This document shows positions 1 through 11,005 of a stretch of DNA of 64,000 bases, in pieces. Both the position numbers and the translations under genes were made by a program. Within the stretch, counting starts at the first letter, position 1, and every line of letters begins with the position of its first letter. The notes under the pieces are model-generated. The model saw nothing but the letters and a program-made list of their open reading frames with translations, was not told the origin of the DNA and ran no database searches. The stretch is taken from positions 173,357,339-173,421,338 of the forward strand of contig CM041780.1 in assembly GCA_023374045.1 (NCBI GenBank). Reading direction: 5' to 3'. This DNA comes from Limonium bicolor. Taxonomy: Eukaryota; Streptophyta; Magnoliopsida; Caryophyllales; Plumbaginaceae.

Positions 1-1010
1 CCTTTTAAGATTATCAACTCGTGGCTCTTCAAAAACTTCAAGGCAATTGCGTAGAACGCATTTTTGTGACACCCGAAGGTGTGTTTTTGTGCTTTAAGAA
101 TTTCTGGAAAATAATTTGTCGCTATGAGTTCCAAGTGTTTAATGACATTTTTATAGTCAATAATAATATTTAAGGTGTTACATTGAATTATATGGGGCTA
201 TAACAACTTGTAACTCAATTTCCGGGCTAACGGGACACTCTCGAGGCAAAAAAGAGCGTTAAGAAATTCGTCCGAGCACTTTGTTTATTTTTGAGAAATT
301 AGCTCGAGAACCCTCTTTGGAATAATGCATATTAGTGATAGGAACTCTTAGAATGATTTATATTGGAGTTTGTGCCACTTCGGTACCCCTCCGGGGCACT
401 CCCAGGGGTTTATGGGGCCCTCATCGGGAACCCCCGAGCACTTTGTCTTTAACTGAGAATTTAGCTTGCGAACTTCATCTTAAATGTTCATTAAAGTGTT
501 ATTGTGCATTTAGAATGAAGTGTAATGCTTTATTTTATTTTATAAAGCATTTCCGGGACTTTCGGGCCTTAAGGGGCCCTCAAGGGAACTCCCAGGCATT
601 TGTATTTTTACTCAGTTCCAACTGAGGACTTGTGTTCTAAAGGTCATAAAATGATCCTTGATTAACTTCATATGAGTTTATAGCTTATATAACTTGGTTA
701 GCTTAAGGTCGAGCTTTAACGCTCGTTTTTGACCTTAAGGAGTTTAGGTGCGTTTTAACGCCCAAGTGTTATATACTTTTATTAGGGTTTAATAATCCTC
801 TAAATAATACCTATTTATCATTATTTAATTATTTAAAGGTTAGGGGTATTTTAGTTGAAGTGTTGGAAGGAGTAAGGATGCCTTATTACTCACAAGGGTG
901 AGTAACGGCGTGTAACACCAGGGTAGATAGTTTTATTTTCTACTGTGAATTATTATTTATTATGCTACGACTTGCGACGTTATTACAGGTTTAGGATTGG
1001 GGGTGTTACA
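1..1010 (+). mobile_element. LTR, right end only (Ty3/Gypsy-like, family C)
   Basis: The sequence ends in GGGGGTGTTACA, a typical LTR 3' terminus. About 150 bp upstream of that end is nearly the same, in reverse complement, as the sequence starting at 7850. No primer binding site follows position 1010, so this is a 3' LTR or a solo LTR. Its left end lies outside the window. It contains a tandem repeat (see 240-640) and a hairpin-like GC island near 700-760. The short open frames in it look non-coding. Confidence 0.6.
240..640 (+). repeat. About 160-bp tandem repeat inside LTR C
   Basis: Three diverged copies of a unit beginning near GAGCACTTTGT start at about 274, 436 and 596. Each unit ends in a GC-rich block (CCCTC.. 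GGGAAC..CCC) and carries a short TTGAGAA / ACTGAG segment. The spacing is about 160 bp. Divergence is high, so this is an old amplification inside the LTR. Confidence 0.5.
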
Positions 1011-1827
1011 GTGCTAGATGTGGCTAACCGTTGCAGTGAAGCGCATTAGCCAAAGAATTCATACCCATATGTGCGAGCTAGCGTTGCTGTGAAGCGCAAA
1101 CCAGAGTCACACAAGTTCCACTCTTGGAAGTGGTGGCTGGAATTTGCTTTGTTTTAGCATTCTCATGGGATTTTTGTCTTTCTTTCTTTTTCTTTTATTT
1201 TTCTTTTTTTGGAAATTTACTTCAACTATGTGGGTATTTTTTCCAGGCCGATTCCGTCTACAGATTGACTCTAGCAGTATTTCTTGGTCGAATGAAGGGA
1301 AGGGGTTGTGATGGATTTAGGTAGTAAGAGGTAGTGGGTTTTGCTTCAGTGGTAGTGGTAGTAGGTTTAGTAGGAGTGGCAAGGGCTTCAACAGAGATAG
1401 TAGTGGAGCTTGGGCAAGGTAGGTTGGGTAATCGACTTGGGTTGTAGGGTGAGTTGGGCATTAGTAATGATGGACCTAAATTGGATGGGATTTTTGTGTG
1501 GTGAGACGGCCATGGGAGACTAAGTGATGGTTCGGGAGTTGGGATAACAATAGTGCCTTGTTTGGAGAATTTTGGCTTTAGGTAGGAGAGTGAGTAGGAG
1601 TGGTTTGAGGGTTAGGAGAATATGTGCTTTGGGGTCGTGGGATGGTTGATGTGGGTGCTTTGGTTGAATTGGTAAAGAAAAGCTTGGCGGGTTTTCAATA
1701 AACATTTGTAGACAAAGTTTAGTTGAACTAGTTAACCAAGGAGAGTATGGTGCTAGAGAGACTATACCTGAGTACCTAGACTCTGCCTCCAAGAGGGAGA
1801 GGAGATACAACCAACCTTAGTTAGAAC
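1011..1827. other. No recognisable gene
   Basis: This stretch lies between the LTR end and the Copia remnant. Proline/threonine-rich minus-strand frames (1258-1461, 1520-1810) show no domain I recognise. They may be the 3' untranslated part of the Copia element whose RNase H tail ends just to the right. Confidence 0.4.
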
Positions 1828-2075
1828 TAGTCATGCCATGGTGTGAGCGAAAAAGCTCAAATGCAACCATAGGTGATGCCTTGGTGATGATATCAGCAAG
1901 CTGGAGTCTATGGAAACTTAGTTTAATTCGATTAAGTTCATCTCCACATAATCTCGTAACAAATGAGAACTCAAGTATATAAATTTAGTGCGAGCATGAA
2001 ATTTAGAGAATTTGATGACCTTAGCTGGTATTATCATGCATAATGGTAACATTTTGATCAAATGTCGTAGTCTTC
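1828..2075 (-). pseudogene. Copia RNase H C-terminal remnant
   Basis: On the minus strand the region translates, with stops and frameshifts, to the C-terminal end of Copia Pol. A DNTSA block is followed by HARTKFIYLSSH, then RDYVE, then a QLADIITKA-type block and the usual F-x-L-x-R-S-H-H-G-M tail. This block normally closes the RNase H domain just before the 3' LTR. The reading frame is broken, so it is a fossil. Together with the protease/gag fragment at 2400-2881 and the primer site at 2907 it defines one internally deleted minus-strand Copia element. Confidence 0.7.
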
Positions 2076-2399
2076 AAAGTACTTGAAGCTAGAGGGAGTC
2101 AGCTTGCTTTCTGCACAAGATTCGTAGAGATAGTCGGCTTGCTTCGGTACATGATTTACAGACCGAGTGCTTGCTTACTGCACGTGATTCTCATATATAT
2201 ATATATCGGATATTCATATCAACACGTGCCATATTGCCTTAAGATCACCAGTATTAGAGTCATAAACCATATTTTCTTATAATCACGAGTGATAGAGTCA
2301 TAAATCTTATAACATAAGATTGGAGAAATCACAAATTTAAGAGACTATGTCCAATAACAGTTAAGTAAACATTATGAACTTTAAATAAAGAGGGGTTAC

Positions 2400-2881
2400 C
2401 AATGGAGCCAATTCTTATGATTTTTTATGTGCATGTTGTCTCTAAAAGTAACCTTTCCCCCTTGATGGTCAGAGTGAGTCGTAAACTCAACTTGGTTTCC
2501 TATCATATATCTTGAAAAACCACTATCCATAAACCAAGAGTCATTGTTCCGAGCCACTCTGTCTGCAAAAAGCTACTGATTAGCTTTGGGAACCCAGATG
2601 TACTTGAGTCCCCTCTTAAACGATGATGAAGAACTATTATAGCAAAAATTACGAGCTTTGATGATTGCAGACACACGAGATATATTAAATGACAAATCAT
2701 TACAAAGTTTATTACATGAAGAGTTCGTATGACCATCATAACCACAATATATGTAACTATTCATTACAGAGGGAGTCTCACTTACCTGATCATGAGCGTT
2801 TTTCTCACCATTGTGAGCCATCAAGCACACCAAACTGGTGGTGCCTGACTCAGCCTTTTCTGAGTAGGAAATTTCTGTCAT
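2400..2881 (-). pseudogene. Copia gag zinc knuckle plus protease fragment
   Basis: The minus strand encodes the end of Gag with a degenerate zinc knuckle (YCGYDGHTNSSC, first cysteine missing). An IWVPK linker typical of Copia polyproteins follows, then the protease start W-F-M-D-S-G-F-S-R-Y-M with the catalytic D-S-G kept at about 2520-2530 and a GGKVTFRDN block near 2430. The protease and linker are in different frames, so there is at least one frameshift. Integrase and most of the reverse transcriptase are missing between here and the RNase H tail at about 2075: only about 330 bp separate parts that are normally about 3 kb apart. Confidence 0.75.
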
Positions 2882-2906
2882 CTGAGAGATTTGTCAACCA
2901 ACGCAG

Positions 2907-2918
2907 GCTCTGATACCA
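2907..2918 (-). promoter_or_regulatory. Primer binding site (tRNA-iMet) of the Copia element
   Basis: On the minus strand this reads TGGTATCAGAGC, the exact 12-base complement of the plant initiator-methionine tRNA 3' end. It lies just inside the 5' LTR, and the gag/protease fragment follows downstream on the same strand. This fixes the element's orientation. Confidence 0.85.
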
Positions 2919-3735
2919 CATAATAGGATCGGGGTGCTGACCTAGTAGGTCTGAGGTATTAGTCTCAGACCAACCCTGCTTAGAGATAAGTAATTGCCAA
3001 GGAGATAATGCAGAAGCTTTTTGTGTAAAATTTACAAGATAGGATTCTACTTATATTGAAATTCAATGTGAATAACAACCTAGCTTCCTATCTTGGGATT
3101 TGACAGAGGACTCTGTCTCATCCAACACTCGCTCTACTATTGGCGTAGATCAATGCGTAACAAGGAGTAAAGGGGAGTGTTTTGTATGCTCTCTAGGTAA
3201 TAAATACCTAAGCTAAATGATAAAGTCTCACTAAGATCTCTCGAAAATACTTTCTCTCTCAATATGACTCTCTCTCTCTCTCTCTAAATGTGGAAGTGAA
3301 AGCTCCAAGTATTACAAATGACTTCTACCGGCTTAAATACTGATAAAACCCGAAGTAACTAACTGCCCATGATGTGTAAAATGGTGTTTCCACGACGTGC
3401 CACGTCTTCCCACTACGCATTTGGCGGGAAATATCTCAACTGCACTGTAGAGGGACTCGTTTTGGCACTCTTTAAGCTTGACCGTCTTGATTTTCGGGCC
3501 TGATCATAAGTGAATGTGTGTCATAGTTATTTTCTTGTTTTCTCCAGTTTTACCAGTAGAGGTTCGCCTCATAACTTCTAGAACGTTCCAGGAGAATATT
3601 ATGTCACAGAATGACTCCTTGTACAATCAGACTCCTTCGTCGCCCAGACTTGCTCTGATGCTATTATCAGTGATACTTCTTCTGTCACACAGACTTACTC
3701 TGTTTCCATAATCAGCAAAACCTTGGGTTCCAACA
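2919..3735 (-). mobile_element. 5' LTR of the minus-strand Copia element
   Basis: The LTR lies between the primer site and a TGTTGGAACCC start on the minus strand at 3735. It contains a (CT)n run at about 3269-3285. The LTR end next to the primer site does not show a clean CA, so that boundary is approximate. No matching 3' LTR was found left of 1828. Confidence 0.55.
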
Positions 3736-4560
3736 GTATCCAATAACTAAAATGAATTACAAAAATTTCGGTTAGAGAGCAGCTATATCTGCCTTTAGTT
3801 TAAGCTCTCTATGATTAACATATAATGAGTTGACACACATGATTTGATTAGATTTGACTAATAAAATGTCATAGGATAGTGAGAGAAATATAAAAAAGAT
3901 TAATTTGCAATAATACTACAACAAATGGGGCCTTAGTCAAAAATTAGTTTGAGAAAATTCACAGGATACTAATGAAAAGCTTGTTAAAATAATAAATATC
4001 ACAGTTTTTTAAACAATTTATCTGATACCACAAAAAATAATTTTATTTCAACAGATACCATTAATTAATAACCCTAAACTATTTAAGACCAAAATACCCT
4101 TTCTTAATAAACATAGTTCACATTATACCACATTAATATTTTAATTCACAAGATACAACAGCAATTAAAAAAATATATTAAAATAGTAAAACATAATAAA
4201 ATTTAATTTATAATACATTTGTTAAAATTGTATAAAATAAAAAAATATTAGAGAAGCCATCAACTTGATTAAAAATAGACAAAAATTGTAAACAGAATGA
4301 TAACATAATTTTTATAATATTACTTTGTATAAATTTAATGTATTTTATAATATTATTTTATAGGAAAAATTACATCCCCACCCATGAGATTTGATCGAAT
4401 CACACAAACCACTCATGTGGTTAAGGTATTTAAAATGTCCACCCCTCACTTTTTCCATGTTTGTCACCCGTCAACATTCTCTCTTTCCCGTTACTTGTGT
4501 TTGTGTGGCATCCATGTAGATTCCATTTGGCGTTATATTGGCATGATAGTTTGCTGACAC
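3736..4560. other. AT-rich, no gene seen
   Basis: This is AT-rich sequence with many stops in all frames. Near 4371 a stretch resembles one Mutator-type terminus (GGAAAAATTACATCCCCACCC), similar in style to the element at 61762. No inverted partner was found, so it is not called as an element. Confidence 0.5.
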
Positions 4561-6346
4561 GGCATACTAATACACATCATATAGAAATTCAATATTCAGA
4601 AAATCAATCTTCAGAAGTCCCTAATTTTCTGTAAACCCCATTCCACTCCTCCCTATCTTTCTCTTCTAGTTCTCGTTGCTGCTCTAATCCATCGTCGCTT
4701 CACTGCCTCCTTGCACTCACCGAGTGTTCTCCTCACAGATTGCGAATTTGTACCCTTTTCACTTTGCAGCCCTAAAGCAGTTGGTTTGTTGAAGTTTATT
4801 GTCAGGGAACTGATTTCTTTGTTATGAAAAAGTTTTGGCTTGTATTTTTTGGCTTCTTGTTGTCACTCTGTTAGTGGAACTGGAACTGGTTGCTGCAATT
4901 CTGGGGTTCTATATCTCAAGTGGTGTGGTTGATCTTTGTCATATGACCCTCATCGCTTGTTTCATGGTCACCTACAATCTGTTGTTTATTTTATTTATTT
5001 CAATTTCTTTTGTTTTATTTTGTTTTTCTTTCTTAGTTATATCCTAGTTTTATTTTCAGTTTTTCTTTCTATTTTTGTTTATTTTCTTTTAGAATTGGAT
5101 TATGTATTAATATTTCGGATGAACTTCATAACAATTCTGGTTTAGTTTTATTGTACCTTTAATGCTTGTGCAAGCCTCTATTGGCCATTGGTTTTATTTA
5201 TTACGGTACATGTCTGAATCTGATGTGTGTGGGGTTTTGAGAGAAACAAAGGAGAATCTGCCAAAATTTCACTAGAATTCAACACCCCGATGTTCTTGAA
5301 TAAGTGTGGGGACAACCCAGGACGTAATTTCTAATTTTTATTTTTCTCTGAACGTTGTTATCTGTTGATGTTGGGTTTTTCTTTTTCCTGGGTATTACCA
5401 TGAAGTAATGAGGGCATTGCTTAATTTTAAGTGTGGGGAATGGAATTTCACATGCTCATGTTCGATTATATTCAAATATGCTAATTTTGAAAATTTTAAT
5501 GCCAACACTTAATTTTAACTGATTTTTGTTGGCCCTCAATAATTTTTGATTCATAACATACTTTGGTCTTATTCAGTGGTTGGGTAAGTCAGTTTGGAAC
5601 GCCGTACAAGTATCACTATTTTTTTTGTGATCGAAACTGAATAATAGTTGTGGAAATACTGGTTGCAATCCTTTTTGTTACTTCATTAAAAACATAAGAC
5701 TATTAGTGTGACCGCTTGTCTTTGATTCACTTGGGGACTTTGGAAATATTCTTAAATGAAAGGAAGGACAGGACAAAGACAAGGTACTTCCTCTCATCAA
5801 ATTTTTAGCCCGGAACAGGCCTCATCTATTTGGTAATTAAGTTCTTGGGGTGCTCATCACCCATCTACCTAAGGTTTTCTGATCTGGGATAGATTACCCA
5901 AGACCGTTACATAGATGAAGAGAAAAGTTTGGGGGATAAAAAAAAGAAAGATAATGTTTGTTTAGAAAGGTAAAGATATTTTTTAATTTCAAATGCAAGT
6001 ACAAATTCTTTTATGATTATGAGTAGGTGGTGATGAAAGGTAATATGGAATATGATATTACTTCTTACCCCTTGTCGTCCATGGAATGTGGAAAGTTAAT
6101 TGGAGAGTAGTCCTTGAGTGAAATATGAGTCAAGTGGTTGTGCTATGTGTCTTAGGCCTTTGAAAAGTATTTCTCAATTCACTGTTATGTAAAACAGCAG
6201 TGTGGATCATAATTATCTGTGACTATTTTTCATTATTAGATCTCCATGTGCATGGTTCTAAACTGATAACTCCCCGCTGTAAGATTTCAGTCTGTTTGTG
6301 TTGCATTATTTGCTTGAGGGCAAGCAAAAATTAAGTGTAGGGATTT
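4561..6346 (+). mobile_element. 3' internal region of a Tat/Athila-like element (decayed)
   Basis: This region leads into the LTR at 6347. It contains several AAGTGTGGGG-type purine-rich tracts (about 5304, 5430, 6333), of the kind found before the 3' LTR of plant Tat/Athila elements. The last is preceded by a GAGGGCAAGCAAAAATTAAG stretch, the usual lead-in to the polypurine tract. No pol domains remain in this part. The left boundary is uncertain. Confidence 0.5.
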
Positions 6347-7803
6347 TGATAAGTCGGGAATTTGCCTAAGCTTACGAGGCTAATTCATGCTTAATTATCT
6401 ATGTTTTGACTTTGAATTCCCTCTTATTGTCTTATTTATGTTTATTGTATATTTGTCTCCTATGTATGGTTTGTTGATTTTTTAGGGTAAAACGCTTGAG
6501 AAAGTGCTTAAACGAAGTCTTTAGAACTTGAGTCAACCAATGAAAGTCAAACTAGGAATCAAACGATGATTATTGAAGGAAAAATGCAAGTTACAAGTGG
6601 TTCGGGTCTTGGTCCAGGATATATACCCAGACCAGCTCTTCGGTAAACAATTTGTCAAGTTTTTAGGGTGGTCCGGGTATGTGTCCTGGTTTGAAAACCC
6701 GTACCAATCCTTCGGTGAACCTTTTGCCTATTTTAAGAGGTGGTCCGGTTTGGGGTGCTGAGTATAGACCCGGACCACACCTAGAAAGAACCCAACGCCG
6801 TGTTTCATACACGGTCCGGGAATATACACTGGTATAAACCCGGACCAACACCAGAGAGGGACGGAAGATCTGCTGAATATATAAAAATAAAAGATAAAAA
6901 ATAACTACGGAAGGATTAATGAGCGCCGCGAGACTATTGGGCACCAGACTAGGTTTTTGACTAGTTCTCATTATTCTTACTAGATTTGACTGAAAATATA
7001 TTGAGAGATTTTTGAAGATTTTGACAGTTTTCCTGGGAGATTGAGCATAGCTGATTGCATATTTGAGACAGAGACTTCGCCACGGAGTCTTCAATCAGAG
7101 TTTCTTTGTTCTACCTTTTTAATACTATTCTTTATAGACTTTTACATTGTTAAGATGTCTATGGTTGAGTAGTACTTTTAAATATTGGTTTGCTATGTAA
7201 TCCGAATTTGAGGTTCCATTATATTTGTGAAAATATCGATTTTAATGAGATTATAGTACTTGTGAGAACTGTGGCACTCAATAGACTATAGGAACATTAC
7301 CAGTTAGTTTACAGACAGTAATTCCTCTAAAATGTTAACTGATTATCAAACTAGATTGTTCTAAAGTTGTTAGCAATTAGGAGATTCATAACGAGAGTTA
7401 GGGTTTGGTAATTGTTTATTAGATTTCACCGAGTTGGAGACCGAACGTGGAATAGTTTTAATCTGGGATTTTAATCTTTAATTTGGTAAACACATTGAGA
7501 AGGGAACCGAGGATTAAGGAGGTGTAGTAAACCGGGATTTCTCCCACAATTATCAAGAAAATTAATACTTTCCTTTTTGCAATTTTTGCTCTTGTTCTTA
7601 TTAATTTATTTAATTTTAGAGTTAGAAATTCAACAAATAAAATTCCCCCAATTTCGTATTATTTGTTTTCATCAGTTTAATATTTAGTTTTGGATTTAGA
7701 TTAAACTAGACATTACCCCTTGGTTCGATAACCTTAGGGAATACCTTAGGAAAACTCGCTACAAAAGACCGGTACACTTGTTATATTAGGTTTTTCCCCA
7801 ACA
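6347..7803 (+). mobile_element. Tat/Athila-like 3' LTR
   Basis: The LTR starts TGATAAGTCGGG directly after a purine-rich tract and ends in TTTTTCCCCAACA. Its 3' part has the usual Tat/Athila R-U5 phrase: CCTTGGTTCGATAACC, then CGGTACACTTGTTATATT. Length is 1457 bp. The sequence after 7803 (TTGGACCGTAG) is not a convincing primer site, which fits a 3' LTR. A hairpin-rich array lies at about 6595-6850. Confidence 0.65.
6595..6850 (+). repeat. GGTCCGG palindromic array inside the LTR
   Basis: At least six copies of GGTCCGG / GGTCC-TGG or the complement CCGGACC alternate in both orientations within about 250 bp. Pairs can fold into hairpins, for example GGTCCGGG against CCCGGACCA near 6758-6775. 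The units also share TTCGGTAAAC / TTCGGTGAAC spacers, so they are tandem duplicates of an inverted-repeat unit. Confidence 0.6.
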
Positions 7804-7849
7804 TTGGACCGTAGTGCTCCAATCATACATTATGTAAGTAATTAACCTT

Positions 7850-8230
7850 TGTAACACCCCTAATCCTAAACCTGTAATAACGTCGCAAGTCGTAGCAAAA
7901 TAAATAGCAATTTGCAGCGGAAAATAAAACTATCTACCATGGTGTTACACGTCGTTACTCACCCTTGTGAGTAACAAGACACCCTTACTCTTTCCAAAAT
8001 ACAACTCCTCACGCTGTGATGAACAGATACTGAGCACTCTAATTATTACAAACCAAATCCAACTAAATGAACAACTAACTGAATAAAACAACCTCCTTAA
8101 TGCAATACAAAAATAAAACCAAAGGTTTGTTGAAAACACATCAGCTACCCCCGTGTCCCACACTCCGACTTGAGTCTTCTTCAATAACCTGGAATGTTCT
8201 TGGCCCATTGAAGGGCTCAGCAATCGAAAT
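7850..8230 (-). mobile_element. End of an inverted LTR (family C)
   Basis: The sequence starts TGTAACACCCC. Its first about 150 bp are the reverse complement of the LTR end at 860-1010, including the paired GTGAGTAAC / GTTACTCAC motif. It is therefore the 3' terminus of a minus-strand LTR. The opposite end could not be fixed; the LTR may continue to about 10.8 kb. No primer site is seen to the left of 7850. Confidence 0.6.
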
Positions 8231-10795
8231 GCTGGTATGCTAAATGTAGTCTTAAATCATCAGATTCCTTAAGTCGTTTTAGCCATCTTGATATTAGATT
8301 CTTTACATGAATACCGGTTTACAATAAAACAGTGATAATTGTAAACATTACACAATCACATAACAACTCACCTGTAACATCAATGTACAATAGTAACAAC
8401 ACCAATAACCACACATCACTAATCCATAGTAATAACCAACAATCTCACCTCAAAACAAAACCAATAATCACACATTAATAATCCAAACAAGATACGCGTA
8501 TTAAACTGTACTTGTTAGTTGGCCACCTAGCTCTTATCCTTTAAACCAATCACTTAACCTTTTCCAATTAAATTCCACCTCAGGCGTCATGTCAAGAAAT
8601 CCCTTAATAACTTATTAGTGGACGATAGTCCCCTGGGTTCCAATGGAACCGTTACCAGCTGACCTTGTGGCCCTGGATAATATATTGACCGATCCGGTCG
8701 AACCTGTGCACCAACGGCAGTGCCCTCCGCCATCCTTGAATGTGACTGATGGATTCCATTGAGTGACTCCCCATTGAAGTTCTCTCGTAGTGATCACGAT
8801 GCGCAACCAGAAAGTCGAAACAGTCTGGATTCCTCTCTTTATAAGTTAGCCCTTTTTGTCAATGACATAATATAACCAATCCTCGAGTTAAGACTATAAC
8901 AGCTAACCATCAGTTAGGTTCTATAATACCTAAAGGTCAGTTAGTCTTGTTCCAGTTTAGATGTATAAACTTCCAGTCATAAGACGTTCGCGTAAAAGTA
9001 CAACGCACTAATGTTGAGCAATAGTATACAATATCATATACATAAATCACAGATATCGCTCTTAAACAATTAACACATAATGTCTGGACCTTAGGATAAT
9101 CCTTAGGACATTCAGACCACACAATTAACATACCGTTCACCGTGATAACAGCTAGCTTGACAATTCACACTTAATAGTCCTTCCCGTACGCTGTTATATT
9201 TACAAGCAATACCGGGTAATATTAATATAACCACTCACTAAATATTACAGTACCTTCACTGTAGAGTTTATACTCGTTGTGTACTAACTATGTATGTTCT
9301 TTTATTTCCCCCTATTATTTAACAGTGGTTCTAGGTAGTCCTTCAGTATCAGTTCAGATTTATGTAGTATTCACATGTGGTAATGAATTCCCATAATATG
9401 ATATATCTTCATCTCTTTAATTATATATCATAATTATTTCCTCTTATTCCATATATCATATAATTTGATTATCTTTAATATATCCATAATTGTTTTATAA
9501 ACTTTATATTAATTCTTTTGGTTATTTTTATCATAACCACAATTATTTCATAAACCTTATACTATCCTCCATAGTATACCATAATACATTATATTACCTA
9601 GTTCAATTCCTTTCTTTGTTAAATTACAAAACCAACCTTATTAATTCGGTATTTATATTTTATACCCAACAACTTTATAAATTACTAAATAACACATATA
9701 ATTTCCGATAATCATAATTTGAACCCATTAACTTTTACAACTTACCAAATAACCATATATTTTATAATTTACTAAATACCCATATTAATTTTCGGAAATT
9801 GTTAAACCAATTATATTAACTTTATAAATTGACAAATAACCTTATAACTTTTATAATTCACTAATTACCCACATAACCTTTGTAAATTAATTAACCCCTT
9901 TGGACTTTCTGCAATTACAACCAAATATTCTAATCTTTTATAAATCACCAACTGACCACATATACTTTCGGTCTTAATATATATCTTCCTTTATTTACAA
10001 TTAACCCCCAAAACTTTATAATAAGTTACCTATTAACTTATAAACTATAGTTTCAATATTTAATTTTCCTAAAATAACCAAGTGGACACTTATATTTTCG
10101 TAAATCACCAATTTGCCCCCTTTTTAATTTGATTTCACATATATCTTTCATAAATTACATATTCACCCTTAAACTCTTATAAACTTAATATTTTATGTCA
10201 TAAATCATTTTAACCCAAAGTTTTTGGTCAACACTTTGACAAAGACTTAATTTCATAATTTAATACTTTAATATACCCATAAAATCATATAAGTTGCGGT
10301 TTTTTAACCCAAATTTTCCATAATTTACCAAATAGCCCCAAAACTTTGTAAAATGTTATTTAACACTTAAACACTTATTTAAATTTGCCAAAATTCATAA
10401 TATTAAACCGTACCTTATATTATATCATAATTATGCCAAATCACTCCTTTAATTCTCGGCTTTTATATTTTGTTCACCAAACAATACAAAATTTACATTT
10501 TAACCACATAACTTATTAACTAGCCATTTAAATACTTATAGCTATTTTTAATACTCCCAAAATTTATAATATAAGTTAATACACTTATATATATTCAAAA
10601 ATCTCCAAATAGCATATCTTGCTCTCGGCTTTAATATAATTTTACCATATGTTTTAAAACTTGATTTAAACTTATAATAATAAATACATATAATGTATAT
10701 AAGCCATATAACACTTCTTAAAACTATGCTAATGACTTAGAATGATTATAAACTCAAAATATAACATTTTATTCTTAGGCAATTCGGTTTGAACC
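8231..10795. repeat. AT-rich tract with degenerate short-period repeats
   Basis: There is no gene. From about 9480 to 10560 the sequence repeats a theme like TTTATAAATTACCAAATAACC at a loose spacing of about 30-45 bp, with heavy drift. It may be the 5' part of the minus-strand LTR that starts at 7850, or an old satellite-like expansion. The 8231-9400 part shows no clear structure. Confidence 0.4.
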
Positions 10796-11005
10796 TGAAA
10801 TACCCCAAACCTTAATATATTGTTTTAAACACCTAATGAACTTACCAAGATCTTAATTATATGCTAATGAACATATTAAACCAATTACCAAAGAAAACCA
10901 AGCTTGAAAACAAGTTTAAACACAAAATGTGCTTTAAGGAGTCTTAAAGCACATTTTTGAAAATTGTCTTGTAAATGAGTTTTGAGTGGCTAGATGTCCA
11001 TCATT
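10796..11005 (+). mobile_element. LTR A, left part (interrupted)
   Basis: It starts TGAAATACCCCAAACC like the solo LTR at 11006 and shares the following landmarks: CTAATGAACTTACCAAG, TTAAAGCAC-TTTTTGA and GGCTA-ATGTCCATCATT. It is cut at the target site TCATT by the nested solo LTR and resumes at 14883. It lacks about 130 bp present near the start of the nested copy. Confidence 0.7.

Noticed and set aside
4371..4460. A possible Mutator-like element terminus
   Set aside because: Only one end is visible; no inverted partner or 9-bp duplication was found.
7804..7830. Primer binding site after the LTR ending at 7803
   Set aside because: TTGGACCGTAGTGCTCC does not match well any tRNA 3' end that I can recall for this group; a 3' LTR reading fits better.
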